This document shows, one piece after another, positions 9,684 to 18,919 of a DNA stretch of 36,063 nucleotides. This DNA is from an uncultured Clostridia bacterium (lineage in GTDB: Bacteria; Bacillota; Clostridia; TANB77; CAG-508). The position numbers and the translations under genes were made by a program. The stretch is taken from positions 1 to 36,063 of the forward strand of contig CALXJY010000011.1 of assembly GCA_944388755.1 (NCBI GenBank), written 5' to 3'. Under the pieces are notes generated by a model. That model saw only the letters and a list, made by a program, of their open reading frames with translations. It was not told the DNA's origin and did no database searches. Each line of letters opens with the position of its first letter. The stretch's first letter is position 1.

Positions 9684-9796
9684 GCGAACAAATAAAAAAA
9701 TCGTTAATTTCTTTTATATCAAATTTATGAAATAAATTTGTGTGTAACGTGTTTTATCTATTAGAAAAGTCAGTATGACTTTCCTAATAGATAAAA
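9684..9796. repeat. Composite intergenic repeat, copy between polC and the 9803 gene
   Basis: 9720-9772 is identical over 53 bases to 25300-25352. It contains the palindrome AAATTTATGAAATAAATTT followed by a long hairpin (arms 9752-9772 and 9776-9796, one mismatch, loop GTA). The left part (GAACAAAT...CGTTAATTT) resembles a collapsed form of the hairpin at 25224-25293. It lies just downstream of the minus-strand gene at 9803. Confidence 0.75.
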
Positions 9797-9802
9797 AAAA
9801 AT

Positions 9803-10231
9803 CTACAAATATTTTTTTAAATCTTCAACATTATTTTCTTGGAAAGTAATAAAATCATCTAAAATATTTTTTATAGTATTATCTATATCCGGATTTCTAT
9901 TTTTTAATTTTATACCTTCGATAATTCCCATATTAGTACCTTTAAGCATCATTTCTGCGATCTTAGAATTACTCTTATCAGACATAGTTGAAATTTCTAT
10001 ATCCATATATCCCATCATTTTCTGCATAGGTGGTACTTCTTTTGGTAAGTCATCATAATTTTTAAGTTCACTATTTACCCTATTTAAAATAGAGTTATAC
10101 CTATCATATTCATGTAATAGTAAATCTTTAAATTCTTTATCTTCTACTTTATCTGATACATGATTTATAGAATCCATTCCCATTTTAATACCTTTATTTA
10201 TTTCATTTAAAATATATTGTGGATTATCCAT
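9803..10231 (-). CDS. Hypothetical helical-bundle protein (ferritin-like / DUF2383-like)
   Basis: 142 residues, almost entirely amphipathic helix, with four predicted helices (about 5-28, 30-58, 68-103 and 112-142), suggesting a four-helix bundle like the DUF2383 or PA2169 type. A Met-rich segment (PPMQKMMGYMDIEIS) sits in the third helix. No clear set of metal ligands is seen, so ferritin-like chemistry is not claimed. AGGAGG lies about seven bases before the ATG. It sits between xpt and polC where ispG is often found in Firmicutes. Function unknown. Confidence 0.6.
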   Translation of the reverse strand: MDNPQYILNEINKGIKMGMDSINHVSDKVEDKEFKDLLLHEYDRYNSILNRVNSELKNYDDLPKEVPPMQKMMGYMDIEISTMSDKSNSKIAEMMLKGTNMGIIEGIKLKNRNPDIDNTIKNILDDFITFQENNVEDLKKYL

Positions 10232-10281
10232 TAGTTTTACCTCCTTTTACTTATTATATCTAATTAATAAAAAATAATACA

Positions 10282-10312
10282 AAAATAGAGATATGATTCA
10301 CATCTCTATTTT
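10282..10312 (-). terminator. Terminator at the end of xpt
   Basis: Perfect 11-bp arms (AAAATAGAGAT / ATCTCTATTTT) around a nine-base loop overlap the xpt stop codon. On the minus strand the hairpin runs into TTTTTGTATTATTTTTT, a good intrinsic terminator. Confidence 0.75.
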
Positions 10313-10864
10313 TCCATTTTCTAATTTTTTTATTCTTGCCAAAGAATATATGTCATAACCTCGTTTTTCTATTTTTTCTCTACCAGGTTGGAATGATTTC
10401 TCTATTACAATTCCAATTCCTTGAACTTTTCCTCCTAACTCTTCTATTAATCTTATTGCACCTAAACAAGATTCTCCATTTGCAAGAAAATCATCTATTA
10501 TTATTACATTATCATTTGGATTAATATATTTTTTTGATATAGTTAACTTATATTCATTACCTTTTGTAAATGATTTTACAGTTGTTTGTATAAATTCATC
10601 TTCCATTGTATTTGGTTTTTTCTTTTTTAAAATTAATAATGGTACATCTAATTCTAATGCAGTCATTGTTGCTGGTGCAATTCCTGAACTTTCTATTGTT
10701 ACAACTTTAGTAATATTTTTATTTTTAAAATATTCAAAAAATTCTTTTCCTATTTTTTTCATTAATTTTACATCAACTTGGTGATTTAAGAAACTATCTA
10801 CTTTTAAAATCTCATTTCCTATTGCAATTCCTTTTTCCTTTATTTCTTCAATTAATTCTTTCAT
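10298..10864 (-). CDS. xpt: Xanthine phosphoribosyltransferase
   Basis: 188 residues, a usual Xpt length. The enzyme joins xanthine and PRPP to make XMP in purine salvage. The PRPP-binding loop is clear ([13 protein letters not shown], about residues 124-136), as is the family N-terminus ([16 protein letters not shown]) and the substrate-side segment [12 protein letters not shown]. It starts 21 bases after rseP, so it is probably cotranscribed with that block; there is no room for the purine riboswitch that often precedes xpt in Bacillus. A terminator overlaps its stop codon. Confidence 0.92.
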   Translation of the reverse strand: MKELIEEIKEKGIAIGNEILKVDSFLNHQVDVKLMKKIGKEFFEYFKNKNITKVVTIESSGIAPATMTALELDVPLLILKKKKPNTMEDEFIQTTVKSFTKGNEYKLTISKKYINPNDNVIIIDDFLANGESCLGAIRLIEELGGKVQGIGIVIEKSFQPGREKIEKRGYDIYSLARIKKLENGKIEM

Positions 10865-10885
10865 ATTATTGTAACCTCTCTTTTT

Positions 10886-12136
10886 TTAAAATATTCTTAA
10901 TATATCTTGGTATGTTACATATAGTGATAGTACAATTAATATTGAAAATCCTAACATTTGTATATTTATTTCTGTTTCCTGTTTTAATGGCTTCCTTCTT
11001 ATGGCTTCTATTAATAAAATTAAAATTTTTCCTCCATCTAATGCTGGTATTGGAAGTAAGTTTGTCACTCCTAATGATAATGATATTAATGCTAACATAT
11101 AAATAAATTCTTCTATTCCATTAGTTTTCGCCACAACTTCTGATATTCCAACAGGTCCCATCATTTGATCTACTCCTACTTTTCCTGAAAATAAATTTTT
11201 TATATTATCTATGATTGAAAATGCAAATCCTTTTGTTTCAATTCCTGCATATATAATATGATTTATAAATGTATCCTCAGCAGGTCTTAGAGAAACTCCT
11301 AAATAGTATGATGGGATATGTCCAGGAGTTAATTCTATATTTATCTCTTCCTTTCCTCTTTGCACTGTAAGAAGTACTGTTCCTACACCCTTTTGATTAA
11401 TCTGCTGTATTACTTTATTTGTATCTTCATTTATATCTTGCTCATTTATCTTTATAATTTTATCATTAACTTGTAGACCTTGATTTTCAGCTGGACTTTC
11501 TTTTTCTATCGCAATAATTTTAGCTCTATCGTCTAAATAAATTCCTGTATATTTGCTTTCTACTTTTGTTGGAGTTACTTTATATTCTAATATCTCACCA
11601 TTTCGCTCGATATTTAATAATATTTGATTTCCGCTTATATTTTCCATTACATTATCTAAATCATATTTACTCTTTATTTTTGTATCATTTATTTTTATTA
11701 TTTTATCATCTTTTTGTAAATTTATTTCTTGTGCTACATATCCTTCAATAGTTGAATCTACTATATTTGTCACATAATTTCCAGTACAAGCCATTAATAT
11801 AAAGAAAACTATTAATCCAAAAAGAATATTTACTGTAGCTCCAGCTAAGACTATTGCTATTCTTCTAGGTATACTTGCTTCTGAAAAAGAGCCTTTTTCT
11901 TTTGACCTTTCCTCCTCGCCTTCCATATTACAAAATCCACCAAGTGGAATAAGTCTTAGTGTATATTTAGTCTCTTTTCCCTGTTTTTTTAATATTGTTG
12001 GACCAAACCCAATAGCAAACTCATTTACTTTTACTTTGCAAAGTTTTGCAACTATTAAATGCCCTGCCTCATGTATTAAAATTAAAAAACCTAATAAAAA
12101 TATAATTTTTACTGCTGATATTATAAATGTAATCAA
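10886..12136 (-). CDS. rseP: RIP (site-2) zinc metalloprotease RseP
   Basis: Intramembrane protease that cleaves membrane-spanning substrates such as anti-sigma factors. The zinc motif HEAGH lies in the first membrane segment (FLILIHEAGHLIVAK), two PDZ-like regions lie near residues 120-195 and 200-275, and the second active-site motif is LLPIPALDGGKIL. Total about 416 residues. AGGAGG at about 12143 with six-base spacing selects the TTG at 12136; an upstream in-frame TTG (12154) would place that ribosome binding site inside the gene. It lies directly after cdsA. The dxr gene that usually separates cdsA from rseP is missing. Confidence 0.92.
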   Translation of the reverse strand: MITFIISAVKIIFLLGFLILIHEAGHLIVAKLCKVKVNEFAIGFGPTILKKQGKETKYTLRLIPLGGFCNMEGEEERSKEKGSFSEASIPRRIAIVLAGATVNILFGLIVFFILMACTGNYVTNIVDSTIEGYVAQEINLQKDDKIIKINDTKIKSKYDLDNVMENISGNQILLNIERNGEILEYKVTPTKVESKYTGIYLDDRAKIIAIEKESPAENQGLQVNDKIIKINEQDINEDTNKVIQQINQKGVGTVLLTVQRGKEEINIELTPGHIPSYYLGVSLRPAEDTFINHIIYAGIETKGFAFSIIDNIKNLFSGKVGVDQMMGPVGISEVVAKTNGIEEFIYMLALISLSLGVTNLLPIPALDGGKILILLIEAIRRKPLKQETEINIQMLGFSILIVLSLYVTYQDILRIF

Positions 12137-12150
12137 TATAAACCTCCTAA

Positions 12151-12966
12151 TCAAACTGACATCCCTAATATATAAAACAATGCATATGCAAATGGTGCTA
12201 AAAATAGTAAACTATCTATTCTATCTAACATTCCTCCATGTCCTGGAATTAAATTACTATAATCTTTTATGTCCACATACCTTTTTATACTTGATGCTGA
12301 AAAATCTCCTATTTGACCTATTAAACTTAATAAAACTCCTATTATTCCAATATAGATATATGAATAATTAACACCAAAATATTTATTTGCAAAATATGTA
12401 TATATAAGCATAAGTATTACTGCCCCTATTGTTCCAGCTATACAACCTTCAATCGATTTCTTAGGACTTACTTTACTAAATTTATGTTTTCCATAACGTA
12501 TTCCTACTAGAAATGCAAATATATCTGTTCCCCATGCCGCAAATATTACATACCATACCAATACTTTCCCATTTTCCATTCCATTTATAAATGCTATAAA
12601 CATCATAAAAAATACTACATAAAATATACCTAAAAAAGTATATGCTACATCTTTAAAATTCACTTTCATATCTGTTACTATTATATTTGCAAATAAGATT
12701 AACATTATTGTTGGAACTGAAAGTGTTACTACAATATTCATACTTGCTGATGGAATAAGATGTATTACAGAAATACTTAAACAACTTAAATATCCAACCC
12801 ATCTTACTGGCTTACATACCTTTGATACTGCATTAAAGTATTCATCTATTGCAAATATTGCCACAACTGTTAATAATATATCTACTATATATTTATTCCC
12901 AATTAAAAAAATAATAACCACTAATGGAAAACCTAATAATCCTGAAGTTATCCTTTTTATATCCAT
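12151..12966 (-). CDS. cdsA: Phosphatidate cytidylyltransferase
   Basis: 271 residues with about eight hydrophobic segments. CdsA makes CDP-diacylglycerol from phosphatidate and CTP for phospholipid synthesis at the membrane. The C-terminal family signature is clear (SASSIKRYVDIKDYSNLIPG followed by HGGMLDRIDS, about residues 220-250). It lies between uppS and rseP, the usual Firmicute order. Confidence 0.93.
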   Translation of the reverse strand: MDIKRITSGLLGFPLVVIIFLIGNKYIVDILLTVVAIFAIDEYFNAVSKVCKPVRWVGYLSCLSISVIHLIPSASMNIVVTLSVPTIMLILFANIIVTDMKVNFKDVAYTFLGIFYVVFFMMFIAFINGMENGKVLVWYVIFAAWGTDIFAFLVGIRYGKHKFSKVSPKKSIEGCIAGTIGAVILMLIYTYFANKYFGVNYSYIYIGIIGVLLSLIGQIGDFSASSIKRYVDIKDYSNLIPGHGGMLDRIDSLLFLAPFAYALFYILGMSV

Positions 12967-13036
12967 AATTTTGTCTCCCTTTCCAGGTACAAACTAGGAT
13001 TTAAAAAATATTAGCTACTTTCTAATCCTACCAAAT

Positions 13037-13744
13037 TTAATTTGCACCAAATTTTCTTGTTCTTTTTTGATAAATTTTTATTGCTTCATCTAAATCTTGT
13101 TCTGTAAAATCTGGCCAATTTTTTTCTATAAATAATAATTCTGAATAAACCGATTGCCATGTTAAAAAATTACTTAATCTTATTTCACCACTTGTTCTAA
13201 TTATTAAATCAGGATCAGGTTCTCCTGCCATATACAAATACTTCTCTATATCTTCTTGTTTTATATCTTTTGATTCTATTTTTTCTTTATTTACATCTTG
13301 TATTAATTTTCTTACAGCCTGAAGTATATCTTCTCTTCCACCATAATTTAATGCTATATTAAAAACTATTCCTGTATTATTTTTTGTTCTTTCCATACAT
13401 TTTTCTATACTATCTTTCATCTTAGCTGAAAGTCCTTCTCTACTTCCGACTATTTTCACTTTTATATTTTCAGAATCTGCTCTTTTGCTATAATCATCTA
13501 AATAACTTTGAAATAAAGTCATAAGTGCAGAAACTTCTTCTGATGTTCTCTTCCAGTTTTCTGTTGAAAATGCATATACAGTAATATATTTTATCCCAAT
13601 TTTATTTGCATATCTTACAATTTTTTCTAATACTTTTGCACCTTCTTTATGTCCAAATGCTACAGGTTTTCCTTTTGCTTTTGCCCATCTTCTGTTTCCA
13701 TCCATTATTATACCTATATGTGTCGGTAAGTTATCTTCAACCAT
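13037..13744 (-). CDS. uppS: Undecaprenyl diphosphate synthase
   Basis: About 235 residues. A cis-prenyltransferase that extends farnesyl diphosphate with isopentenyl units to make the lipid carrier for cell-wall synthesis. The catalytic N-terminal motif IIMDGNRRWAKAKG is intact, with downstream AFSTENWKR, LNYGGREDI and DLIIRTSGEIRLSNF. The frame opens at 13759, but GGGAGG lies between that ATG and the one at 13744, so I start at 13744. Its neighbour at 13763 would supply the farnesyl diphosphate substrate. Confidence 0.93.
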   Translation of the reverse strand: MVEDNLPTHIGIIMDGNRRWAKAKGKPVAFGHKEGAKVLEKIVRYANKIGIKYITVYAFSTENWKRTSEEVSALMTLFQSYLDDYSKRADSENIKVKIVGSREGLSAKMKDSIEKCMERTKNNTGIVFNIALNYGGREDILQAVRKLIQDVNKEKIESKDIKQEDIEKYLYMAGEPDPDLIIRTSGEIRLSNFLTWQSVYSELLFIEKNWPDFTEQDLDEAIKIYQKRTRKFGAN

Positions 13745-13762
13745 CTCTTTTCCTCCCATATT

Positions 13763-14659
13763 TTACTTATTTCTATCTCTTATATATTCAGTAAGTTTTA
13801 TTAAAAATTCCGCTTTTTCTCCATATGGTCTTATTAATTTTATTGCTCCTTCTGTTAACTCTTGTAAAATATTTTTTGCTCCATTTACTCCATACTGAGA
13901 TACATATGTACATTTTTTTCTTTCTTTATCATTTCCAACCGGTTTTCCAAGTTCTTTTTCATTACCTATTTCTGATAAAATATCATCTTTTACCTGAAAC
14001 GCAAGCCCAATCTTTTCTGAAAACTTTGTTAGTATATCTAGATCACTTTCTGAGCAATTAGCCAAAGTAGCTCCCATTCTAACACATAATGTTAATAACG
14101 CTCCTGTTTTGTTCTTGTGAATAAATTCTAAATCTTCAATTGTTATATTTTTACCTTCATATTCTGTATCTACATATTCACCTATTATCATTTTATTTAC
14201 AGCTAAAGAAAATTCATTAAATATTTTTAGTCTTAATTTTATATCTTCACTCTTTGTTTGATTTAATATATCATTACTTATTACAATATAAGAATTATTT
14301 AATAAAGAATCTCCTGCAAGTATTGCTGTTGCCTCATTAAATTGCTTATGATTTGTTGGCTTACCATGTCTAAAGTCATCATTATCAATTCCTGGCAAAT
14401 CATCATGTATTAAAGAAAAATTATGTATCATTTCTATTGCTACAGCATATGGAAAACATTTTTCATTTTTTTCTTCTGAAGTCAATAAATCATATGTTGC
14501 TAGTACTAATATTGGTCTTAATCTTTTTCCTCCTGCCATTAAACTATATTCTACAGATTCATTTAATTGTTTTTCTAAACACTTTTCTTTTTTTATATAA
14601 TTTTGTAATTGATTATTTATTATATCTTGATATTCTTTTAATTTCTCTTTAAATTCCAT
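13763..14659 (-). CDS. ispA: Short-chain polyprenyl (farnesyl/geranyl) diphosphate synthase
   Basis: About 298 residues of the trans-prenyltransferase family, making C15 (or C10/C20) diphosphates from IPP and DMAPP. Seen: GGKRLRP, the first Asp-rich motif DDLPGIDNDDFRHGKPTNH, and the second region FQVKDDILSEIGNEKELGKP. The second motif reads DDILS where DDILD is usual, so its third Asp is missing. AAAGGA fits the ATG at 14659 better than the TTG at 14677. Placement between frr and uppS couples farnesyl supply to undecaprenyl synthesis. Confidence 0.88.
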   Translation of the reverse strand: MEFKEKLKEYQDIINNQLQNYIKKEKCLEKQLNESVEYSLMAGGKRLRPILVLATYDLLTSEEKNEKCFPYAVAIEMIHNFSLIHDDLPGIDNDDFRHGKPTNHKQFNEATAILAGDSLLNNSYIVISNDILNQTKSEDIKLRLKIFNEFSLAVNKMIIGEYVDTEYEGKNITIEDLEFIHKNKTGALLTLCVRMGATLANCSESDLDILTKFSEKIGLAFQVKDDILSEIGNEKELGKPVGNDKERKKCTYVSQYGVNGAKNILQELTEGAIKLIRPYGEKAEFLIKLTEYIRDRNK

Positions 14660-14679
14660 ATTAGTAAATCCTTTCAAAC

Positions 14680-15228
14680 TTATATAGACATGATTTCTTT
14701 TTCTTTATTTGATAAAATTTTATCAATTTCTTCTATTTCTCTGTCTGTAATTTTCTGTATGTCTTGCTCAGCTTGTTTTAGTTCATCTTCTGTTATATTA
14801 CCTTCTTTTTGTTCCGTTTTTGCTATTTCTATGCCATCACGTCTACTTGATCGAATTGCAACTTTTGCTTCTTCTCCCATTTTTTTGATTTCTTTTACTA
14901 ATTCTTTTCTTCTTTCCTCATTTAATTCAGGAAATGTTAATCTTATTACTTTGCCATCATTGTTTGGGTTAATACCTATGTCTGACTGTAATATTGCTTT
15001 TTCTATTTCTTTTAAAACACTTATATCCCATGGTTGAATTACAATAAGTCTTGCCTCTGGAACAGATATACCTGCTACTTGATTTATTGGTGTTGGTGTA
15101 CCATAATAATCTATTTTAATTTTATTTAATATTGCAGGATTTGCTCTACCTGCTCTTATTTCTGATAATTTTTCTGAAAAAACATTTATTGTTTTTTCCA
15201 TTTTTTCTTGTATATTTTTATAATCCAT
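14680..15228 (-). CDS. frr: Ribosome recycling factor
   Basis: 182 residues, a normal RRF length. It splits post-termination ribosomes together with EF-G. Family motifs are SEIRAGRANPAILNKIKIDY near the N-terminus, then YGTPTPINQVAGISVPEARL, and the C-terminal helical region KIGLTFPELNEERRKEL-like (here IRLTFPELNEERRKELVKEI). AGGAGG precedes the ATG. It starts 10 bases after pyrH, the standard pyrH-frr pair. Confidence 0.95.
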   Translation of the reverse strand: MDYKNIQEKMEKTINVFSEKLSEIRAGRANPAILNKIKIDYYGTPTPINQVAGISVPEARLIVIQPWDISVLKEIEKAILQSDIGINPNNDGKVIRLTFPELNEERRKELVKEIKKMGEEAKVAIRSSRRDGIEIAKTEQKEGNITEDELKQAEQDIQKITDREIEEIDKILSNKEKEIMSI

Positions 15229-15238
15229 AATTATCCTC

Positions 15239-15946
15239 CTATTTTACTATTGTTCCTATTTTTTCACCCTTAACAGCTCTTACAATGTTCTCTGGGTCAG
15301 CTATTCCAAATACAAGTAATGGCATATTATTATCTCTACACATTGCTGTTGCAGTAGAATCCATTACTTTTAAATCTTTTTCTAATACTTCCATATATGA
15401 TACTTCATCATATTTTTTAGCGGTTTTATCAATTTTTGGATCTGCTGTATATACTCCATCTATGTTTTTTCCTAGTAATATTATATCTGCATTTATTTCT
15501 GTTGCTCTTAATACTGCTGCTGTATCTGTTGTAAAATATGGATGCCCTGTGCCACAAGCAAATATAACTACTCTACCTCTATTTAAATGTTTTTCTGCTT
15601 TTCTTTGTATAAATGGCTCTGCAATTTCTCTCATTTCTATTGCTGTTTGTAATCTTGAATATATTCCTCTTGCCTCTAATGCATCTAAAAGTGCTAATCC
15701 ATTCATTGCAGTAGCTACAATTCCCATATAGTCTGCTGTTGTTCTTTGCATCTGATGTCCGTCTCTACCTCTCCAAAAGTTTCCTCCTCCAACTACAATT
15801 GCAACTTGAACTCCCATTTCAACTATTTCTTTTATCTTATCACATATTTTTCCTACTGTTTGTGCATCTACTCCTGTACCTTTTTCTCCTGCTAATACTT
15901 CTCCACTAAGTTTTAGTAATACTCTTTTATATTTTGGTTGTGCCAA
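15239..15946 (-). CDS. pyrH: UMP kinase
   Basis: Phosphorylates UMP to UDP; amino-acid-kinase fold. Motifs seen: [47 protein letters not shown] and DGVYTADPK. The frame opens at ATG 15982, but that codon has no ribosome binding site, while AAAGGGAG lies just upstream of the TTG at 15946. The TTG start gives 235 residues beginning MAQPKYKR, matching the family length, so I prefer it. First gene of the minus-strand block and divergent from the ger operon. Confidence 0.93.
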   Translation of the reverse strand: MAQPKYKRVLLKLSGEVLAGEKGTGVDAQTVGKICDKIKEIVEMGVQVAIVVGGGNFWRGRDGHQMQRTTADYMGIVATAMNGLALLDALEARGIYSRLQTAIEMREIAEPFIQRKAEKHLNRGRVVIFACGTGHPYFTTDTAAVLRATEINADIILLGKNIDGVYTADPKIDKTAKKYDEVSYMEVLEKDLKVMDSTATAMCRDNNMPLLVFGIADPENIVRAVKGEKIGTIVK

Positions 15947-16055
15947 TTTTTCCACTCTCCCTTTTTTAAGATTTATAGACATTTTATCATAAATTTTGAA
16001 AAAGTACAGTATTTTTTAAGAATTTCTTAATTTTTTAAAGCTTTTATTTTATCTT

Positions 16056-16084
16056 GTATATTTTTAAAAATTTTACAAATACTA
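16056..16084 (+). promoter_or_regulatory. Possible sigma-G promoter of the ger operon
   Basis: GTATA (16056-16060), a 17-base spacer, then AATACTA (16078-16084) resemble the forespore sigma-G pattern used by germinant receptor operons. The region is very AT-rich, so chance similarity is possible. Confidence 0.35.
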
Positions 16085-16106
16085 CTAAAAATCGAAAGGA
16101 GCATTT

Positions 16107-17822
16107 ATGAATTTTAAAAATATATTATCATCATTATTTACTTACACACCAAAAGAAACTTATAATTTTATACTTTTAGAAAAATCAAATAGTAAAACAT
16201 CTATTAATCACAGTGAAGAAAATATTTTAAATACGAAAAAAATTTTTCCAACAGTATCTATAAATTTAGAATATGTTAAATCAAAATATAATTCTATGAT
16301 TAATAGTGATATAGTTATAAGAGAATTTATAATAAATGTGCGTGGAAAACAATATTCAGCCTTTTTACTATATATTGATGGAATGATAAACACAGATATT
16401 ATGAACAGGTTTGTTATAGAACCACTAATGCTTAGAAATAAAAGTAATTTGTTTGATGGAAATCATGATAGAATTATATCAGAAGCAGTTGCAAATAATA
16501 TAACTGTAAGAAAGGTAAAAAAATTTAATCTTCCCGAATATATCATGAATTGCTTAATGCCTCAAAATACCGTTAAACAGTATTCAGAATTTGAAAAAAT
16601 TTTTAATGATGTAAATTCTGGTAACTGTGCTTTATTTATTGATACTTTAGATGTTGCTTTTGACATAGAGGTAAAAGGCTTTGAAAAAAGGGGAGTTGAA
16701 AAACCTCAAAATGAAATTGTTGTAAAAGGTGCTCACGAAGCCTTTGTAGAAAATATTCGTACAAACACATCTTTATTAAGGAGAAGTGTTCATAATGAAA
16801 ATTTAATTATGGAAAATATAGAAATTGGTAAAATTACCAAAACAAATTGTGCTTTGTGTTATATTAAAAATTTGGCAAATTCTGATTTAGTTGGTGAAAT
16901 ACGTTACCGTTTAAATAATTTACAAATAGATTCTATGTTATCAGGTGGACAGCTTGAGCAACTAATAGTTGACTCCAACTTTTTATCTATGCCACAAATT
17001 ATCTCAACTGAAAGGCCTGACAAATGTACCAGTTACTTATTAGATGGTAGAATTGTAATTTTAATAAATGGTGTGCCATATGGATTAATTATACCAGCTA
17101 TTTTAACTGATTTTTTATCATCTCCTGATGATAAAAATATGAATACAAGTTTTTCTAATTTCATAAAATTTATTCGTATTTTAGCAGCTGGAATTACTCT
17201 TTTACTCCCTGGTATTTATGTTGCAATTTGTAGTTTTCACCAAGAATTATTACCAACTGATTTACTATATTCTATTATAGTCTCAAGAGAAAATGTACCA
17301 TTTCCAGTAATACTAGAAATTTTACTTTTAGAAATATCATTTGAATTAATAAGAGAAGCTGGTTTAAGAGTTCCTAGTCCTATTGGTCCTACAATAAGTA
17401 TTGTAGGTGCTTTGGTTCTAGGTCAAGCCGCCGTTTCTGCTGGAATTGTAAGTCCAATTTTAATCATAGTTGTTGCTATTACAGGTATTGCATCATTTGC
17501 AGTTCCTGATTACTCATATAGTTTTCACTTAAGATTATATAGATTTATCTTTATATTTCTAGGTTATTGTTGTGGATTTTTAGGTATTGGACTAGGTTTA
17601 TTTGTATATATTTCTCTTCTTTGTAATACAAATTCTTTCGGAATACCATATACTTCAGGTATCTCTCCATTTGTGTACACACCTGGACATTCTTACTTCT
17701 TAAAACCTATATGGAAAAGAGATTTAAGATCAAATTATTTAAATCCAAAAAAAGAGAGACGCCAAGAAAAAATCGCTATGAAATGGAAATATCCATTTTC
17801 TAAGGAGGATGATATTAAATGA
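16107..17822 (+). CDS. gerKA: Spore germination receptor subunit A (GerA/GerKA family)
   Basis: 571 residues. The GerA-type subunit of a germinant receptor in the spore inner membrane. A hydrophilic N-terminal half contains NSKNTIRTNTSLLRR-type sequence (here VENIRTNTSLLRRSVHNENL) and is followed by four to five membrane segments including IRILAAGITLLLPGIYVAI and the family segment REAGLRVPSPIGPTISIVGA. A short charged C-terminal tail ends in KMKWKYPFSKEDDIK. AAGGAG precedes the ATG. Its stop overlaps the gerKB start by four bases, indicating translational coupling. The germinant cannot be told from sequence. Confidence 0.92.
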   Translation: MNFKNILSSLFTYTPKETYNFILLEKSNSKTSINHSEENILNTKKIFPTVSINLEYVKSKYNSMINSDIVIREFIINVRGKQYSAFLLYIDGMINTDIMNRFVIEPLMLRNKSNLFDGNHDRIISEAVANNITVRKVKKFNLPEYIMNCLMPQNTVKQYSEFEKIFNDVNSGNCALFIDTLDVAFDIEVKGFEKRGVEKPQNEIVVKGAHEAFVENIRTNTSLLRRSVHNENLIMENIEIGKITKTNCALCYIKNLANSDLVGEIRYRLNNLQIDSMLSGGQLEQLIVDSNFLSMPQIISTERPDKCTSYLLDGRIVILINGVPYGLIIPAILTDFLSSPDDKNMNTSFSNFIKFIRILAAGITLLLPGIYVAICSFHQELLPTDLLYSIIVSRENVPFPVILEILLLEISFELIREAGLRVPSPIGPTISIVGALVLGQAAVSAGIVSPILIIVVAITGIASFAVPDYSYSFHLRLYRFIFIFLGYCCGFLGIGLGLFVYISLLCNTNSFGIPYTSGISPFVYTPGHSYFLKPIWKRDLRSNYLNPKKERRQEKIAMKWKYPFSKEDDIK

Positions 17823-18919
17823 CAAATACCAAAATTTCATCTATAGAAGCCATAATGCTTATTTTAACAATCTTTGTTTCTCATACTATCGTATCTCTGC
17901 CTCAAAATTGGATAAGTAATCAAAAATCTGCAATTATACTTAATCTAATTTATGTTGGTATTATAGCCATGTTACTAGTTTACGTTATTTACCGTCTATT
18001 CAAAAATTTTTCTTCTTTAGATATTGTAGATATTTCTGAATATTTAGGTGGTAAAACATTAAAAAATATTATTGGAGGAATTTTTATTGGCTACTTTACT
18101 ATAAGTGCAAGTATTTTACTTAGGGAATTTTGTGAATCACTTCGTGTTATATTTTTCCCAATGACAGATGTTATTTATATTATTATTCCTTTTGTTATTG
18201 CCATGTTCATAAATAATAGTGTATCTTTTGGTAGCAATGTTAAAACAATTTCTATTGTTTTACCTCTAGTTCTTTTTAGTATTGTATTTTTATTTTTTGC
18301 AAATTTTGAAAATTTCTCTTTTGAAAGGATGTTTCCCATTTTAGGAAAAGGGTTTTTTAACACATTTATTTTAGGTCTTGGTAATATAACCGCCTTTGGT
18401 GGAATATCATGTATATATTTTTTACCACCTTTTTTAAAAGAACCTAAAGAATTTAAAAAAATATGTTTAACTTCTATTATTATTGGGCTTTTATACTTTA
18501 TCTTTTGCGTTTCTACAATATTATTTATGTTTTCATTTTTTACTGAAGCTGATGAAAAATTACCACTTTACTTTGCAGCTCGACACATTGAATTTGGAGT
18601 ATTTTTTCAAAGATATGAGTCATTATTTATGCTTATTTGGATTTTGGAAATCAGCTGTTACCTAATGGTTGCAAACAGATTTTCCATGAATGTTTTTCAA
18701 AAAATGACAAATCTAAAAAACACAAAATATTTAGCCTTTATATTTCCTATAATTATTTTTGGAATCTCACTTATTCCTAAAAACTACGCAATTATTAGGT
18801 TTTTTGAGGCACAAATATACTCTTATTTAATATTATTTATAGTTTTTATTTTAAGTATTGGCATTCTGATTTTTGCAAATTTAAAGAAAAAGAAAGAGAG
18901 GGAATTAAATGCGTCTTAA
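17819..18919 (+). CDS. gerKB: Spore germination receptor subunit B (GerB/GerKB family)
   Basis: 366 residues with about ten hydrophobic segments, of the GerAB amino acid/polyamine permease-like family, thought to bind the germinant. N-terminus (ISSIEAIMLILTIFVSHTIV) and ordering match the family. AGGAGG lies inside the end of gerKA, and the reading frames overlap by ATGA. Middle gene of the operon; its 3' end overlaps gerKC by 11 bases. Confidence 0.9.
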   Translation: MTNTKISSIEAIMLILTIFVSHTIVSLPQNWISNQKSAIILNLIYVGIIAMLLVYVIYRLFKNFSSLDIVDISEYLGGKTLKNIIGGIFIGYFTISASILLREFCESLRVIFFPMTDVIYIIIPFVIAMFINNSVSFGSNVKTISIVLPLVLFSIVFLFFANFENFSFERMFPILGKGFFNTFILGLGNITAFGGISCIYFLPPFLKEPKEFKKICLTSIIIGLLYFIFCVSTILFMFSFFTEADEKLPLYFAARHIEFGVFFQRYESLFMLIWILEISCYLMVANRFSMNVFQKMTNLKNTKYLAFIFPIIIFGISLIPKNYAIIRFFEAQIYSYLILFIVFILSIGILIFANLKKKKERELNAS

